The position numbers and the translations under genes were made by a program. This document shows positions 1 through 8,208 of a stretch of 64,000 bases of DNA, in pieces. Origin of the DNA: Oxalobacteraceae bacterium OTU3CAMAD1. GTDB taxonomy: Bacteria > Pseudomonadota > Gammaproteobacteria > Burkholderiales > Burkholderiaceae_D. Under the pieces are notes generated by a model, which had not been told where the DNA came from, did no database searches, and saw nothing but the letters and a program-made list of their open reading frames with translations. The stretch is taken from contig CP099650.1 in the NCBI GenBank assembly GCA_024123915.1, positions 3,348,001 to 3,412,000 of the forward strand. Direction: 5' to 3'. The stretch's first letter is position 1; the number at the start of each line of letters is the position of its first letter.

Positions 1-2
1 GC

Positions 3-743
3 CAGCAGTTCGAGCTGCATTACCAGCCCATCGTTAACCTGCGCAGCGGCCAGATCGAGCGGGCCGAGGCGCTGCTGCGCTGGCGCCATCCGCAGCGCGG
101 CCTGCTGGCGCCGGCCGAGTTCCTGCCGTTCGCCGAATCGGGCGGGCTGATGATGGAAATCGGCGACTGGGTGTTCCGCCAAGCAGCCAGGCAGGCGCGG
201 CTATGGCAGGACGAGCTCGGCTCGGGCTTCCAGGTGGGCATCAACCAGTCGACGGCGCAGTTCCGCGGCGACACGGCGCTGTATGTGGGCTGGCTCAACT
301 ACGCGGCCGAGCTGGGCCTGTCGCCGCGCAGCCTGATCATCGAGATCACCGAGGGCGTGCTGCTCGACGGCGCCGCCCAGGTCGGCGACCGCCTGCGCGA
401 GCTGCGCGAGATGGGCTTGCAGGTGGCGCTGGACAACTTCGGCACCGGTTACTCGTCGCTGGCCCATCTGAAGCATTTCGGTATCGACCTGCTCAAGCTC
501 GACCACAGTTTCATCCAGCACCTGGCCAACGACAGCGGCGACCTGGCCATGTGCGAGGCGCTGATCCTGATGGCCCACAAACTGGGGCTGAGGGTGGTGG
601 CGGAGGGCGTCGAGACGGTGGCGCAGAGCAATCTGCTGGAGCTGGCCGGCTGCGATTTCGCGCAGGGCTATGTTTATGCGCAGCCGATGCCGGCCGAGGC
701 GTTCAGCACGCTGGCGCGGCAGGGACTGCCGAGGCTGAATTGA
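3..743 (+). CDS. EAL-domain protein, C-terminal part (c-di-GMP phosphodiesterase type)
   Basis: The frame is open from the left edge to a TGA at 741-743, so the start and any upstream sensory or GGDEF domain lie outside the window. The visible part is an EAL domain: the signature reads EALLRW near the beginning, followed by a conserved N-Q region (VGINQS), EITEG, a DNFGTGYSS segment, KLDHSFI and a late EGVET motif. These are the metal-binding and catalytic elements of cyclic-di-GMP phosphodiesterases, so the domain is probably active. It lies 120 bp from the flagellar block on the opposite strand. c-di-GMP turnover often controls motility, but a specific link here is only inference. Confidence 0.9.
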   Translation, partial: QQFELHYQPIVNLRSGQIERAEALLRWRHPQRGLLAPAEFLPFAESGGLMMEIGDWVFRQAARQARLWQDELGSGFQVGINQSTAQFRGDTALYVGWLNYAAELGLSPRSLIIEITEGVLLDGAAQVGDRLRELREMGLQVALDNFGTGYSSLAHLKHFGIDLLKLDHSFIQHLANDSGDLAMCEALILMAHKLGLRVVAEGVETVAQSNLLELAGCDFAQGYVYAQPMPAEAFSTLARQGLPRLN

Positions 744-746
744 TTT

Positions 747-836
747 CGTAGGGCGGATTAGGCGGAACGCCGTAATCGGCCAAGCTCCGTCGGCGACTCA
801 TGCATGGCGGATTACGCTGCGCTAATCCGCCCTACG
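747..836. repeat. Palindromic REP-like repeat, copy 1
   Basis: The 15-nt arms CGTAGGGCGGATTAG (747-761) and its reverse complement (822-836) enclose a loop that contains GCTCCGTCGGCG (784-795). A second copy lies at 35215-35312 with the same outer arms in the same orientation but with this loop 12-mer inverted. It sits directly after the EAL gene stop and next to the 3' end of the last gene of the flgB-L run. It may act as a bidirectional transcript end or as a REP-type element; function is inferred. Confidence 0.85.
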
Positions 837-865
837 TGTTTTAGAGGGGATCTGGGGGCGCTGGA

Positions 866-1903
866 CTAGCGCAGGCTCAGCAGCGAAACCACGCGTTCGC
901 GGCTGATGCCCGCCAGCGCCGACGTGATCGACAGCAGCGACTGGTAGCCGGGCTGTTTGGCGGTCGTGACGAAATTCTGCGCGACCTGCTCCATGCCGTC
1001 GGTGGTGTCGGCCGGCACCGCGTTCTTGACCCGCGCGGCGGCCTGGTTGAGCGCCGTTTGCACCGAGGCGATCGAGCGTTCCACCTGCGACAGCGCCTGC
1101 AACACTTGCTGCAAGGTGGTGCGGATCGATTCGACGTCGGCCGTCTGCCAGTTGTCCGGATCGACCACCGGCGCCTGCGCCTCGGCCTTGACGCGGTTGA
1201 GCTGCCCGGTGGGGAAGCGCTGGCCGCCGCCCTGCACGGCGATGGTGTCGCGGAGATTGCCCCACTGCGATTCGGCGACGCTGAATTCCAGCTGGCCGTC
1301 CTCGCCCAGCGTGGTGCGCACGCCGCTTGGCGCCAGCGCGGTGTCGAAGCGCTGGGTGATCTGCTGGTCGGTCAGGCCAGGCTCAAGCACGACCGAACTG
1401 AGGTTTTGCCCGCCCAGCGAAATGGCCAGCACCTCGCGCCCGCCGGGACGCAGGTTGGTCAGGTTCATGCCGCGCACGTTGAAGCGCGTGTTGGTGGCCT
1501 GGTTGCTGAAATTGAGCTGGGAATCCAGGGTGCCGCCGGACGCCTGCGAGCGGTTGCGCCAGCTGTTGCTGAACTGGCGCACGCGCGCCTCCAGGGTGCC
1601 GTCGGCGCGCTGGCGGTTGGCCAGGCGGGCGCTCAGGTCGGCCTTCAGGTTGCGCAGCTGGGCCGCGCTCTGTTCGAGGAAGTCGAGGGCTTGCTGGGCG
1701 CCGGAAATGTCGCCCTGCAGCGGCTGGTCCATATGGGTCAGGCCGCGGCGCAACGGCGCCGCCGAGGTCGGCGTCGGGTTGACCGGGGTGGCCGTGGCCG
1801 CGTTCTCGCCATTCAGCCCGAGCGCGGTGCCGTCCACCGCGCTGGCATTGCCGGCGCCGCCGGGGACAATGACGGTGGGGGTGGGTTGGGGCGAGATTTG
1901 CAT
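866..1903 (-). CDS. Flagellin/hook-associated-like protein, LafW-type candidate
   Basis: A 345-aa protein 18 bp downstream of flgL. The C-terminal 45 residues look like a flagellin D0 helix (ending LAGISRERVVSLLSL). The central part has a heptad-like helical region (about 65-130) and a beta-rich segment (about 140-235). The first 60 residues are low-complexity (Ala/Pro/Thr-rich), and the canonical flagellin N-terminal helix is not obvious. In lateral flagellar loci a hook-associated-like gene, lafW, follows flgL, so position and C-terminus suggest that role. It could also be a minor filament or junction protein. The function is not established; the flagellar association is firm from context. 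Confidence 0.65.
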   Translation of the reverse strand: MQISPQPTPTVIVPGGAGNASAVDGTALGLNGENAATATPVNPTPTSAAPLRRGLTHMDQPLQGDISGAQQALDFLEQSAAQLRNLKADLSARLANRQRADGTLEARVRQFSNSWRNRSQASGGTLDSQLNFSNQATNTRFNVRGMNLTNLRPGGREVLAISLGGQNLSSVVLEPGLTDQQITQRFDTALAPSGVRTTLGEDGQLEFSVAESQWGNLRDTIAVQGGGQRFPTGQLNRVKAEAQAPVVDPDNWQTADVESIRTTLQQVLQALSQVERSIASVQTALNQAAARVKNAVPADTTDGMEQVAQNFVTTAKQPGYQSLLSITSALAGISRERVVSLLSLR

Positions 1904-1921
1904 ACGCTAGGGTAATAACGG

Positions 1922-2827
1922 TTACAGGACGTTGAACAACGACAGGTCGCTCACCTTGGCATAGGCTTTGTACGACGCTTCCAGCGACAAATTATACCCG
2001 GACAGCTCGGTGGCGGCCTCGGCGTAATCGAGTTGACCCAGATCCAGGATGGCGGCCTTGTTCGAGAGGCTGACGTTGGCGTGGTTGTCGTCGAGCGTCT
2101 TCATCACGTTCTGGGCGCCGCCCAGTTGGGCGATCTTGCCGGCAATCAGCTCAAGCGTGGCAGTGGCGCCGTCCATATTGTCCTTCAGCGTCGCTTGCAA
2201 GGTGGGGCTGCCGATGACGAGGGCGGGATCGGAGAGGGCGGCGATGGTGGCGTCTATCTTCGTCAGCAAGCTCTCCAGACCGCCGACGTCGACATTGACG
2301 GTCTGCGTGATGCCGTTGCCGATGACGGTTTTTTGCTGGTCCGCGTTGCCCATGTAGGTGTAGGTATCGGGCGGACCGGCGGTGACCTGGATGGGCTGGG
2401 TGCTGGTCAGCGTGCCCGAAAAGATGTAGCGGCCTTCCTGGTCCTTCTGGTTGGCGGTGTAGAGCAGGCTGTCGCGCAGCGCCGTCATGGTGCTGACCAT
2501 CGACCGGAGGTCGGCCGGCGTGTTGCTGCCGTCGGCCGCCCACACCAGCTGGTCGCTGACCGACGTGATGTCGCGCGTCATGCTGCTCAGGTATTCTTCG
2601 TTGCTGGTCAGGCGGATCTTGGTGGCCGCGATGTTTTCGCGGTACTGGCCGACGATGGCTTCTTCGCGCGTCAGGCGCGAGATGCGCACCGCGCCGATCG
2701 GGTCGTCCGACGGCACCTGGATGCGGCTGCCCGATGCCAGTTGCTCGGTAAGCTTGGAGACCCAGCTTTGGTTTTCCTGCAGGCCACGGTTCATGGTGGC
2801 CTGGAATTGACTGGAGGCGATACGCAT
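1922..2827 (-). CDS. flgL: Flagellar hook-filament junction protein FlgL (HAP3)
   Basis: A 301-aa protein with the FlgL/flagellin N-terminus (begins MRIASSQFQATMNRGL, then LTEQLASGSRI and PSDDPIGAVRI) and a C-terminal helix ending in AYAKVSDLSLFNVL. These two helices form the D0/D1 coiled core that joins the hook cap FlgK to the filament. Length is usual for the family. It starts at ATG 2827, 9 bp after flgK, in the same late transcript, which is probably driven from the sigma28-like element upstream of flgK. Confidence 0.93.
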   Translation of the reverse strand: MRIASSQFQATMNRGLQENQSWVSKLTEQLASGSRIQVPSDDPIGAVRISRLTREEAIVGQYRENIAATKIRLTSNEEYLSSMTRDITSVSDQLVWAADGSNTPADLRSMVSTMTALRDSLLYTANQKDQEGRYIFSGTLTSTQPIQVTAGPPDTYTYMGNADQQKTVIGNGITQTVNVDVGGLESLLTKIDATIAALSDPALVIGSPTLQATLKDNMDGATATLELIAGKIAQLGGAQNVMKTLDDNHANVSLSNKAAILDLGQLDYAEAATELSGYNLSLEASYKAYAKVSDLSLFNVL

Positions 2828-2836
2828 GACGTTCCC

Positions 2837-4207
2837 TTAATTAAACATTTGCAAGGTAGCGTCGAACAGGCTGTTCGCCACGGAAATAACCTTCATATTG
2901 GCCTGGTACATGTTCTGGTACTCGATCAGGTTGATCGCCTCCTCGTCGCGGTTGACCGCGCTGGTCGACTTCCAGTCGTCCTCGGACTGCTGGCGGATGG
3001 TGGTGGCGGTCTTGAGCAGCGACTGGTTCTGTTGGCTGTCGACGGCCAGCTTGCCCACCACCTGGGTGTCGGCGTCGTTGAGCAGCACGCTGCCCAGGCT
3101 GGTCAACACGATCGGCTGGCTTTTGATATCGATCAGTACCTGCAAATTGCCGCTGTTGCCGGGGGTGCCGTCGCTGGAGAAGGCCAGGTCGGCCGCCTTG
3201 AAGGCCGGATCGATGCCCAGCAGGCCGGTGGCGCTGGTCGGATTGAACACGAACAGGTCCGCGCCGTTCACGCCGGGCGCGGTAAAGCCGGCGTTGAGCT
3301 GGTCGTTGACCATGGTCGACATCTGCTCGGCGATCTCGGAGATCGACACTTGCAGCGGCTTGAGCGTGTTTTCCAGGAAATCGCCCAGGCCGCCCAGCTG
3401 GCCGCCGACCTTGGTCTCGTCGAGCTTGAACGTGGTCCCCGCGAACGCGAGGTTCAGGGTTTGCGTGCCGGCCACCGTGTCGAAGCTGAGCTTGGCCGCC
3501 ATGTCGGTCACCACCAGCGGCTGGCCGGTTTTAAGCGAGACGCTGATGCTGCCGTCAGGATTGTTGAGCACTTCCACCGCCACCTGCGCCGAGACGGCGT
3601 CGATCAGCAGTTCGCGCTGGTCGATCAGGCCCGAGGTGCTGGTGCCGGCGGCGCCGACCTGGATGATTTGCTTGTTCAACGCGGCGATGCTGGCCAGCGA
3701 TTCGTTGAGCGAAGGCAGCATGGTGGTGCGCTGCTGGTTGACCGACACCATCTGGGTCGCCGTCAAATTGTAAATACTGTTGATCTGCTGCGACATCGAG
3801 TCGGCCATTGTGATGACCTGCTGGCGCAGCGGGGTCGAGGTCGGATCGACGGCGGCGGCGTTGAGCGCCTTGAAAAAGTTGTCGACGCCGTAGCTGATGC
3901 TCGAGGTCTTGTCGGCCATCACCTTTTCCAGCTGCGTCAGGTAGGGCTGCACTTGCGAGCGTTGGCCCAGGTCGGAATTGGCGCGCCACATCTGCTGCGA
4001 CTTGTAGGAATCGCTAAAGCGCAGCAACGCGCCGACCTGCACGCCGTTGCCGGGGCTGTTGAGACCCGGATCGGAGGCGATCGACTGCAACAGCACGCCC
4101 TGGCGGGTGTAGCCCTTGGTCTGGAGGTTGGCGACGTTCTGGCTGACGGTGTTGATGGCGGCTTGGGCGGCCAGGGCGCCGGACAGTGCGTTGTAAGAGA
4201 TGCTCAT
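2837..4207 (-). CDS. flgK: Flagellar hook-associated protein FlgK (HAP1)
   Basis: A 456-aa hook-filament junction protein. The N-terminus has the rod/hook motif (SGALAAQAAINTVSQNVANLQTKGYTR), and the C-terminus carries the paired motif IEYQNMYQANMKVISVANSLFDA. At 456 aa it is shorter than many FlgK proteins (about 550), which implies a reduced exposed middle domain. A run AGGAAAG sits about 10 nt before ATG 4207. It is separated from flgJ by 152 bp that contain a bipartite promoter-like motif, so flgK-flgL-(lafW-like) may form its own late transcript. Confidence 0.93.
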   Translation of the reverse strand: MSISYNALSGALAAQAAINTVSQNVANLQTKGYTRQGVLLQSIASDPGLNSPGNGVQVGALLRFSDSYKSQQMWRANSDLGQRSQVQPYLTQLEKVMADKTSSISYGVDNFFKALNAAAVDPTSTPLRQQVITMADSMSQQINSIYNLTATQMVSVNQQRTTMLPSLNESLASIAALNKQIIQVGAAGTSTSGLIDQRELLIDAVSAQVAVEVLNNPDGSISVSLKTGQPLVVTDMAAKLSFDTVAGTQTLNLAFAGTTFKLDETKVGGQLGGLGDFLENTLKPLQVSISEIAEQMSTMVNDQLNAGFTAPGVNGADLFVFNPTSATGLLGIDPAFKAADLAFSSDGTPGNSGNLQVLIDIKSQPIVLTSLGSVLLNDADTQVVGKLAVDSQQNQSLLKTATTIRQQSEDDWKSTSAVNRDEEAINLIEYQNMYQANMKVISVANSLFDATLQMFN

Positions 4208-4285
4208 GGTGCGGGTCTTTCCTGGTGAAGGCCGAAGGAGCGGTCGCTGGCAGCGCCAAAGCTGGCACGAGCGCTCCGTTATCAG

Positions 4286-4316
4286 TACAAGGCGACAGCT
4301 AAGCGGACAGGATTAA
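4286..4316 (-). promoter_or_regulatory. Candidate sigma28-type promoter for flgKL
   Basis: On the minus strand TTAAT (4316-4312) is followed, 20 nt from its first base, by GTCGCCTTGTA (4296-4286). The same spacing and nearly the same boxes occur upstream of fliD and of flagellin, the other late filament genes here. The spacing equals that of the FliA consensus (TTAAAGTTT-N11-GCCGATAA), although the -10 box differs. Promoter activity is inferred. Confidence 0.55.
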
Positions 4317-4359
4317 GCGATGCACGCATAAAATTTCCATCCGGGAAGTTTTTCCCGGC

Positions 4360-4791
4360 TCAGGCCGCTGGTGCGGCGCCTTCCAACGGAGGCGGGGAGG
4401 CCGTGGCGGCCGCCGTTTTCGGCGGCGCCGCCACTGGTGCCGCAGCCGGCAACAGCTGGCGCAGGATGACGTCGGCCACGCCGAAGGCGCGGCGGCCGGC
4501 CATCTGGTCGGCGACCAGGTTGTCGGCCATGTCCAGCATGTCCTGGTTGACCTTGTTTTTGAAGACGCTGTCCTCGGAGGACAGCTCGCGCGTGCCCGAG
4601 CGCATCTGGTGCAGCATGTGGCTGATAAAGAAACTTTCGAACTTGACGGCGGCCTCGGTCACCTTGGCGCGGTAGGCAGGGTCCACCGTGTCGCCCGGCT
4701 GGGCTGCCACCGGCGTCACGTGCACGTCGCTGAGCTTGTCGGCGACGCCAAGCCGCAGCTTGCTGGGATCGAAGGGGGCTTGGATGCTCAT
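4360..4791 (-). CDS. flgJ: FlgJ rod-cap domain protein (no hydrolase domain)
   Basis: A 143-aa protein that corresponds only to the N-terminal rod-binding half of FlgJ: KVTEAAVKFESFFISHMLHQMRS, then SEDSVFKNKVNQDMLDMADNLV and a membrane-proximal helix. The tail (about 110-143) is Ala/Pro-rich low complexity. Two-domain FlgJ proteins carry a C-terminal peptidoglycan hydrolase; here that domain is absent and a separate glucosaminidase-type gene lies at 13791-14585 in the same flagellar region. It starts at ATG 4791, 11 bp after flgI. Its expected role is to cap the growing rod in the periplasm. Confidence 0.88.
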   Translation of the reverse strand: MSIQAPFDPSKLRLGVADKLSDVHVTPVAAQPGDTVDPAYRAKVTEAAVKFESFFISHMLHQMRSGTRELSSEDSVFKNKVNQDMLDMADNLVADQMAGRRAFGVADVILRQLLPAAAPVAAPPKTAAATASPPPLEGAAPAA

Positions 4792-4802
4792 GGGAATTCC
4801 TG

Positions 4803-5924
4803 TTAGATGACGACCAGTTCGCCTTCGATGGCGCCGGCGTGGTCCAGCGCCTGCAGGATCGCCATGATGTCGTCGGGCGAGGCGCCCAGGCTGTTGATGA
4901 CGTCGATGATGCCTTGCAGCTTGGCGCCGGCCGGCCAGTTGAACATCTGGCCCGAGCCCTGGTCCACGCTGACCTGCGATTGCGGCGTGGCCACGGTGTT
5001 GCCGGCGGCCAGGGCGTTCGGTTGGCTGACCTTGGTGCTCTCGGAAATCACCACCTTGAGCGAGCCATGGGTGACGGCGGCCGCGCGCACGCGCAGGCCC
5101 TCGGCGATGACCACGGTGCCGGTGCGCGAATTGAACACCACTTTCGGGGAATCGTCGCCAACGTCGATCGACAGCGCCTCGAGCTTGGCCATGAAGGCGA
5201 TGCGCTGGGTCGGGTTGGCCGGGGCCACCACGTCGACGCTGGTGGCGTCGCTGGCGGTGGCGATGTCGCCGAAGCGCTTGTTGATCGAATCGACAATATT
5301 AATCGCGGTCTGGAAGTGCGGATGGCGCAGCGACAGGCGCACGCTCGGCTTGGTGGCGAAATCGCTGGCGATCTCGCGCTCGATGGCCGCGCCGCTGGGG
5401 ATGCGGCCGGAGGTCGGGGTGTTGACGGTCACCGACGAGCCGCTCTTGCCCTGGGCGCTGAAGCCGCCGACGACCACGTTGCCCTGGGCCAGCGCATAGA
5501 CTTCGTTGTCGGCCGCGCGCAGCGGGGTCAGCAGCAGGGCGCCGCCGCGCAGGCTCTTGGCGTCGCCCATCGAGGAGACCACCACGTCGATATTCTGGCC
5601 CTTGCGGTAGCCGGGCGGGAACACCGCCGACACCATCACGGTGGCGACGTTTTTCGACTTGGCGTCGGTGCCGTCGGGCACCTTGACGCCGAACTGCTTG
5701 AGCATGTTGATGACGGACTGGCTGGCGAACTTGACCTGGGTCGAGTCGCCGCTGCCGTTCAGGCCCACCACCAGGCCGTAGCCGACCAGCGGATTGTCAC
5801 GCATGCCTTCGACGGCGACCAGGTTGCGCAGCACTTGCGCGGCTTGGGCCGGCAGCGTCGCGGTCAACGTCAGGCACAGCGCCAAAGGCAGGGCGAGAAT
5901 GCGGTGCAGCTTGCGGAAGTTCAT
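4803..5924 (-). CDS. flgI: Flagellar P-ring protein FlgI
   Basis: A 373-aa periplasmic protein that forms the P-ring bushing around the rod in the peptidoglycan layer. The N-terminus is a Sec signal peptide (hydrophobic [16 protein letters not shown], Ala-X-Ala-like end), followed by [29 protein letters not shown], a hallmark of FlgI. The end, [23 protein letters not shown], is also typical. ATG 5924 is chosen over the in-frame TTG at 5933 because it begins directly with the basic signal-peptide region. It is followed by flgJ after 11 bp. Confidence 0.95.
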   Translation of the reverse strand: MNFRKLHRILALPLALCLTLTATLPAQAAQVLRNLVAVEGMRDNPLVGYGLVVGLNGSGDSTQVKFASQSVINMLKQFGVKVPDGTDAKSKNVATVMVSAVFPPGYRKGQNIDVVVSSMGDAKSLRGGALLLTPLRAADNEVYALAQGNVVVGGFSAQGKSGSSVTVNTPTSGRIPSGAAIEREIASDFATKPSVRLSLRHPHFQTAINIVDSINKRFGDIATASDATSVDVVAPANPTQRIAFMAKLEALSIDVGDDSPKVVFNSRTGTVVIAEGLRVRAAAVTHGSLKVVISESTKVSQPNALAAGNTVATPQSQVSVDQGSGQMFNWPAGAKLQGIIDVINSLGASPDDIMAILQALDHAGAIEGELVVI

Positions 5925-5972
5925 GATGTTCAATCCAAATAGTGTACTGGTGACAACTTAAAACGGCCACTG

Positions 5973-6647
5973 TTAAAACGGCATGTACGGACCGGTGAAG
6001 AAGCGCGACAGCCAGCCGGCCGATTGCGTATCGGCCAGGGTGCCCTGCGCCGAGTAGGCGATGCGGGCGTTGGCGATGCGCAGCGACGAGACCTGGTTGT
6101 TGGCGTCGATGTCGGCCGCGCGCAGGTAGCCGCGCAGGCGGACGAATTCCTCGCCCTGGTTCAGCGTCAGCGTTTTTTCGCCGGACACGCGCAGCAGCCC
6201 GTTCGGCAGCACTTCCTGCACGATCACGGTGATGGCGCCGGTCAAAGCGTTCTGTTGGGTGCTGGTGGCGTCGCCGGCGAAGTTGCTCGACGAACCCAGG
6301 CCGATGGAGGCCTTGGGGAACACCTTGCCCAGCAGGCTGGGCGCGTTGATGTTGTTGTCCGAATCCTTGGAATAGCTGGTGCCGGCGCGTTTGCTGGCCT
6401 GCGTGGTTTCCTGCAGGCTCACGGTGACGACGTCGCCGACGCGGAAGGCGCGGCTGTCGGAGGTCAGCGACAGGCCCAGGTCGGCGCTGTAGACGCCGCC
6501 CGAGCTGCCCTTCGGTCCCATCACGCGCGAGATCGTCGGCGCCTCGTCGGACGGGCCGGGGCGCACCGGCGGCGGTTGGATCGCGGCACACCCGGCCAGC
6601 AGCGAGGCCGCGACCACCAGTGCCAGGGTGTGCAATGCGGCTTTCAT
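5973..6647 (-). CDS. flgH: Flagellar L-ring lipoprotein FlgH
   Basis: A 224-aa outer-membrane lipoprotein that forms the L-ring. The signal peptide ends in the lipobox LLAGC, giving a predicted acylated cysteine near residue 20. The mature part shows the FlgH pattern: RVGDVVTVSLQETTQA, a conserved LLG(K)VFP stretch, ITVIVQEVLPNGLLRVSGEK and LRGYLRAADI. The ATG at 6647 overlaps the flgG stop (ATGA), so translation is probably coupled. A longer frame runs upstream, but the lipobox position fixes this start. Confidence 0.95.
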   Translation of the reverse strand: MKAALHTLALVVAASLLAGCAAIQPPPVRPGPSDEAPTISRVMGPKGSSGGVYSADLGLSLTSDSRAFRVGDVVTVSLQETTQASKRAGTSYSKDSDNNINAPSLLGKVFPKASIGLGSSSNFAGDATSTQQNALTGAITVIVQEVLPNGLLRVSGEKTLTLNQGEEFVRLRGYLRAADIDANNQVSSLRIANARIAYSAQGTLADTQSAGWLSRFFTGPYMPF

Positions 6648-7438
6648 CAGCGTGCCGCCTGCGCCAGGTATTGCAGCATATTGTCGGCGGCCGACAGCAC
6701 CTTGGTGTTCATCTCGTAGGTGCGCTGGGCGGCGATCATGTCGACCATTTCCTCGACCACTTGCACGTTCGAGCCTTCCAGCGTGCCTTGCTTGAGCTTG
6801 CCCCACTGGGCGGTGCCCGGCGCGCCTTCGGTCGGCGTGCCGCTAGAGGCGGTCTCGGCGAACAGGTTCTCGCCCAGCGCCATCAGGCCGGTCGGGTTGA
6901 TGAAGCTGGTCAGGGTCAACTGGCCCAGCTGGCTCGGGGTGGCGGTGCCGGCGATCGTGGCCGAGACGGTGCCGTCCTCGCCGATGGTCAGCGCGGTGGC
7001 GTTGGGTGGCACGGTGATCTGTGGAATCAGCGGCAGGCCGTGGGCGTTGACCAGGATGCCGTTGGCGTCGACCTGCAACTGGCCGGCGCGGGTGTAGGCG
7101 GTCTCGCCGTTAGGCTGGCGCACGGCCATGAAACCGTTGCCCATGACGGCGACGTCGAGGTCGCGGCCGGTGGTTTGCAGGCTGCCGTTGGTGAACACTT
7201 TTTGCGTGCCGACCATGTGCACGCCGTTACCGAGCTGCACGCCCGACGGCGCCAGCGTGTTGTTGTCGGCCACTTGCGCGCCCGGCTGCTGTTCGATCGA
7301 GTAGAACAGATCCTCGAACACCACGCGGTCGCGCTTGAAGCCGACGGTGTTGGCGTTGGCGAGGTTGTTGGCGATCGCTTGCAGTTTCTGGTCTTGCGCT
7401 TGCACGCCGGTCTTGCTGATCCACATTGCTGGGTTCAT
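6647..7438 (-). CDS. flgG: Flagellar distal rod protein FlgG
   Basis: A 263-aa distal rod subunit. The N-terminus (WISKTGVQAQDQKLQAIANNLANANTVGFK) carries the rod/hook ANNLAN motif, the next segment has the FlgG-specific DLFY region, and the C-terminus has LEGSNVQVVEEMVDMIAAQRTYEMNTKVL. The length of about 260 aa is standard. FlgG builds the straight distal rod through the P- and L-rings. It begins 30 bp after flgF and its stop overlaps the flgH start. Confidence 0.96.
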   Translation of the reverse strand: MNPAMWISKTGVQAQDQKLQAIANNLANANTVGFKRDRVVFEDLFYSIEQQPGAQVADNNTLAPSGVQLGNGVHMVGTQKVFTNGSLQTTGRDLDVAVMGNGFMAVRQPNGETAYTRAGQLQVDANGILVNAHGLPLIPQITVPPNATALTIGEDGTVSATIAGTATPSQLGQLTLTSFINPTGLMALGENLFAETASSGTPTEGAPGTAQWGKLKQGTLEGSNVQVVEEMVDMIAAQRTYEMNTKVLSAADNMLQYLAQAAR

Positions 7439-7468
7439 GTATTGCTCCTGTTGGGTCTTTGGATCAGC

Positions 7469-8194
7469 TTAGCCGCTGATCAGGCGGTTACCGGTTTCGG
7501 CCATCGAATCGCTGGCCTTGAATAATTTCATCTGGATTTCGAACGTGCGGTTCAGGCTCATGGTGGCGACCATTTCCTCCACCGCCGAGACGTTGCTGCC
7601 CTCGAGGTGGCCGGCGCGGATCACGACGGTCGGATCGGTGGCCAGCGGCACGCCGTCGCGGGCGATCAGCAGGCCCGCTTCGTTCTTGGTCAGCTCGGAC
7701 GCCTCGGCCTTGACCAGGCGCAGCTTGTCGACCGTTTGCATGGTCGTCGTGCCCGGGTTCTGGATCGAAATGGTGCCGTCGGCGCCGATGTCGATCTTGC
7801 TGTATTCGGGCAGGGTGATCGGACCGCCTTCGCCCAGCACCACGTTGCCGTTGATGCGCAAGGTGCCGTTCTCGTCGAGCGCCATGTTGCCGGCGCGGGT
7901 GTAGGCCTCGCCGGTCGGACCGTCGACGGCCAGGAAGCCGGCGCCGGAGACGGCCACGTCGAGCTCGCGGCCGGTGGCCTTGAGCGTGCCCTGTTTGGTC
8001 GACACCGAGTTCGCCTGCAACTGCGACATGTGGCGGTCGTCGTAGCCGTAGCCTTGCACGGTTTGCGCCGTCGCCAGCTCCATATTGGCGCGGAAGCCGC
8101 CCGTGTCGATGTTGGCCAGGTTGTTGGCCCGCACCTGTTGTCCGCGCAGGGCCCGTTCGGCCCCGCTTACCGCTGTATAAAGCAACGCGTCCAT
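7469..8194 (-). CDS. flgF: Flagellar proximal rod protein FlgF
   Basis: A 241-aa proximal rod protein: MDALLYTAVSGAERALRGQQV, then RANNLANIDTGGFRANM, and the C-terminal LEGSNVSAVEEMVATMSLNRTFEIQMK. Similarity to FlgG is strong in both terminal helices, but the N-terminus and shorter length fit FlgF. It follows flgE after 14 bp in the same leftward operon. The role is structural, between the MS-ring-proximal rod (FliE, FlgB, FlgC) and FlgG. Confidence 0.94.
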   Translation of the reverse strand: MDALLYTAVSGAERALRGQQVRANNLANIDTGGFRANMELATAQTVQGYGYDDRHMSQLQANSVSTKQGTLKATGRELDVAVSGAGFLAVDGPTGEAYTRAGNMALDENGTLRINGNVVLGEGGPITLPEYSKIDIGADGTISIQNPGTTTMQTVDKLRLVKAEASELTKNEAGLLIARDGVPLATDPTVVIRAGHLEGSNVSAVEEMVATMSLNRTFEIQMKLFKASDSMAETGNRLISG

Positions 8195-8208
8195 GGCTTA
8201 GTCGTTCC

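Noticed and set aside
2033..4228. 731-codon open frame on the plus strand opposite flgK and flgL
   Set aside because: It is the mirror of highly GC-biased flagellar genes; composition is His/Arg/Gly-rich without any family motif, and the minus-strand genes are certain.
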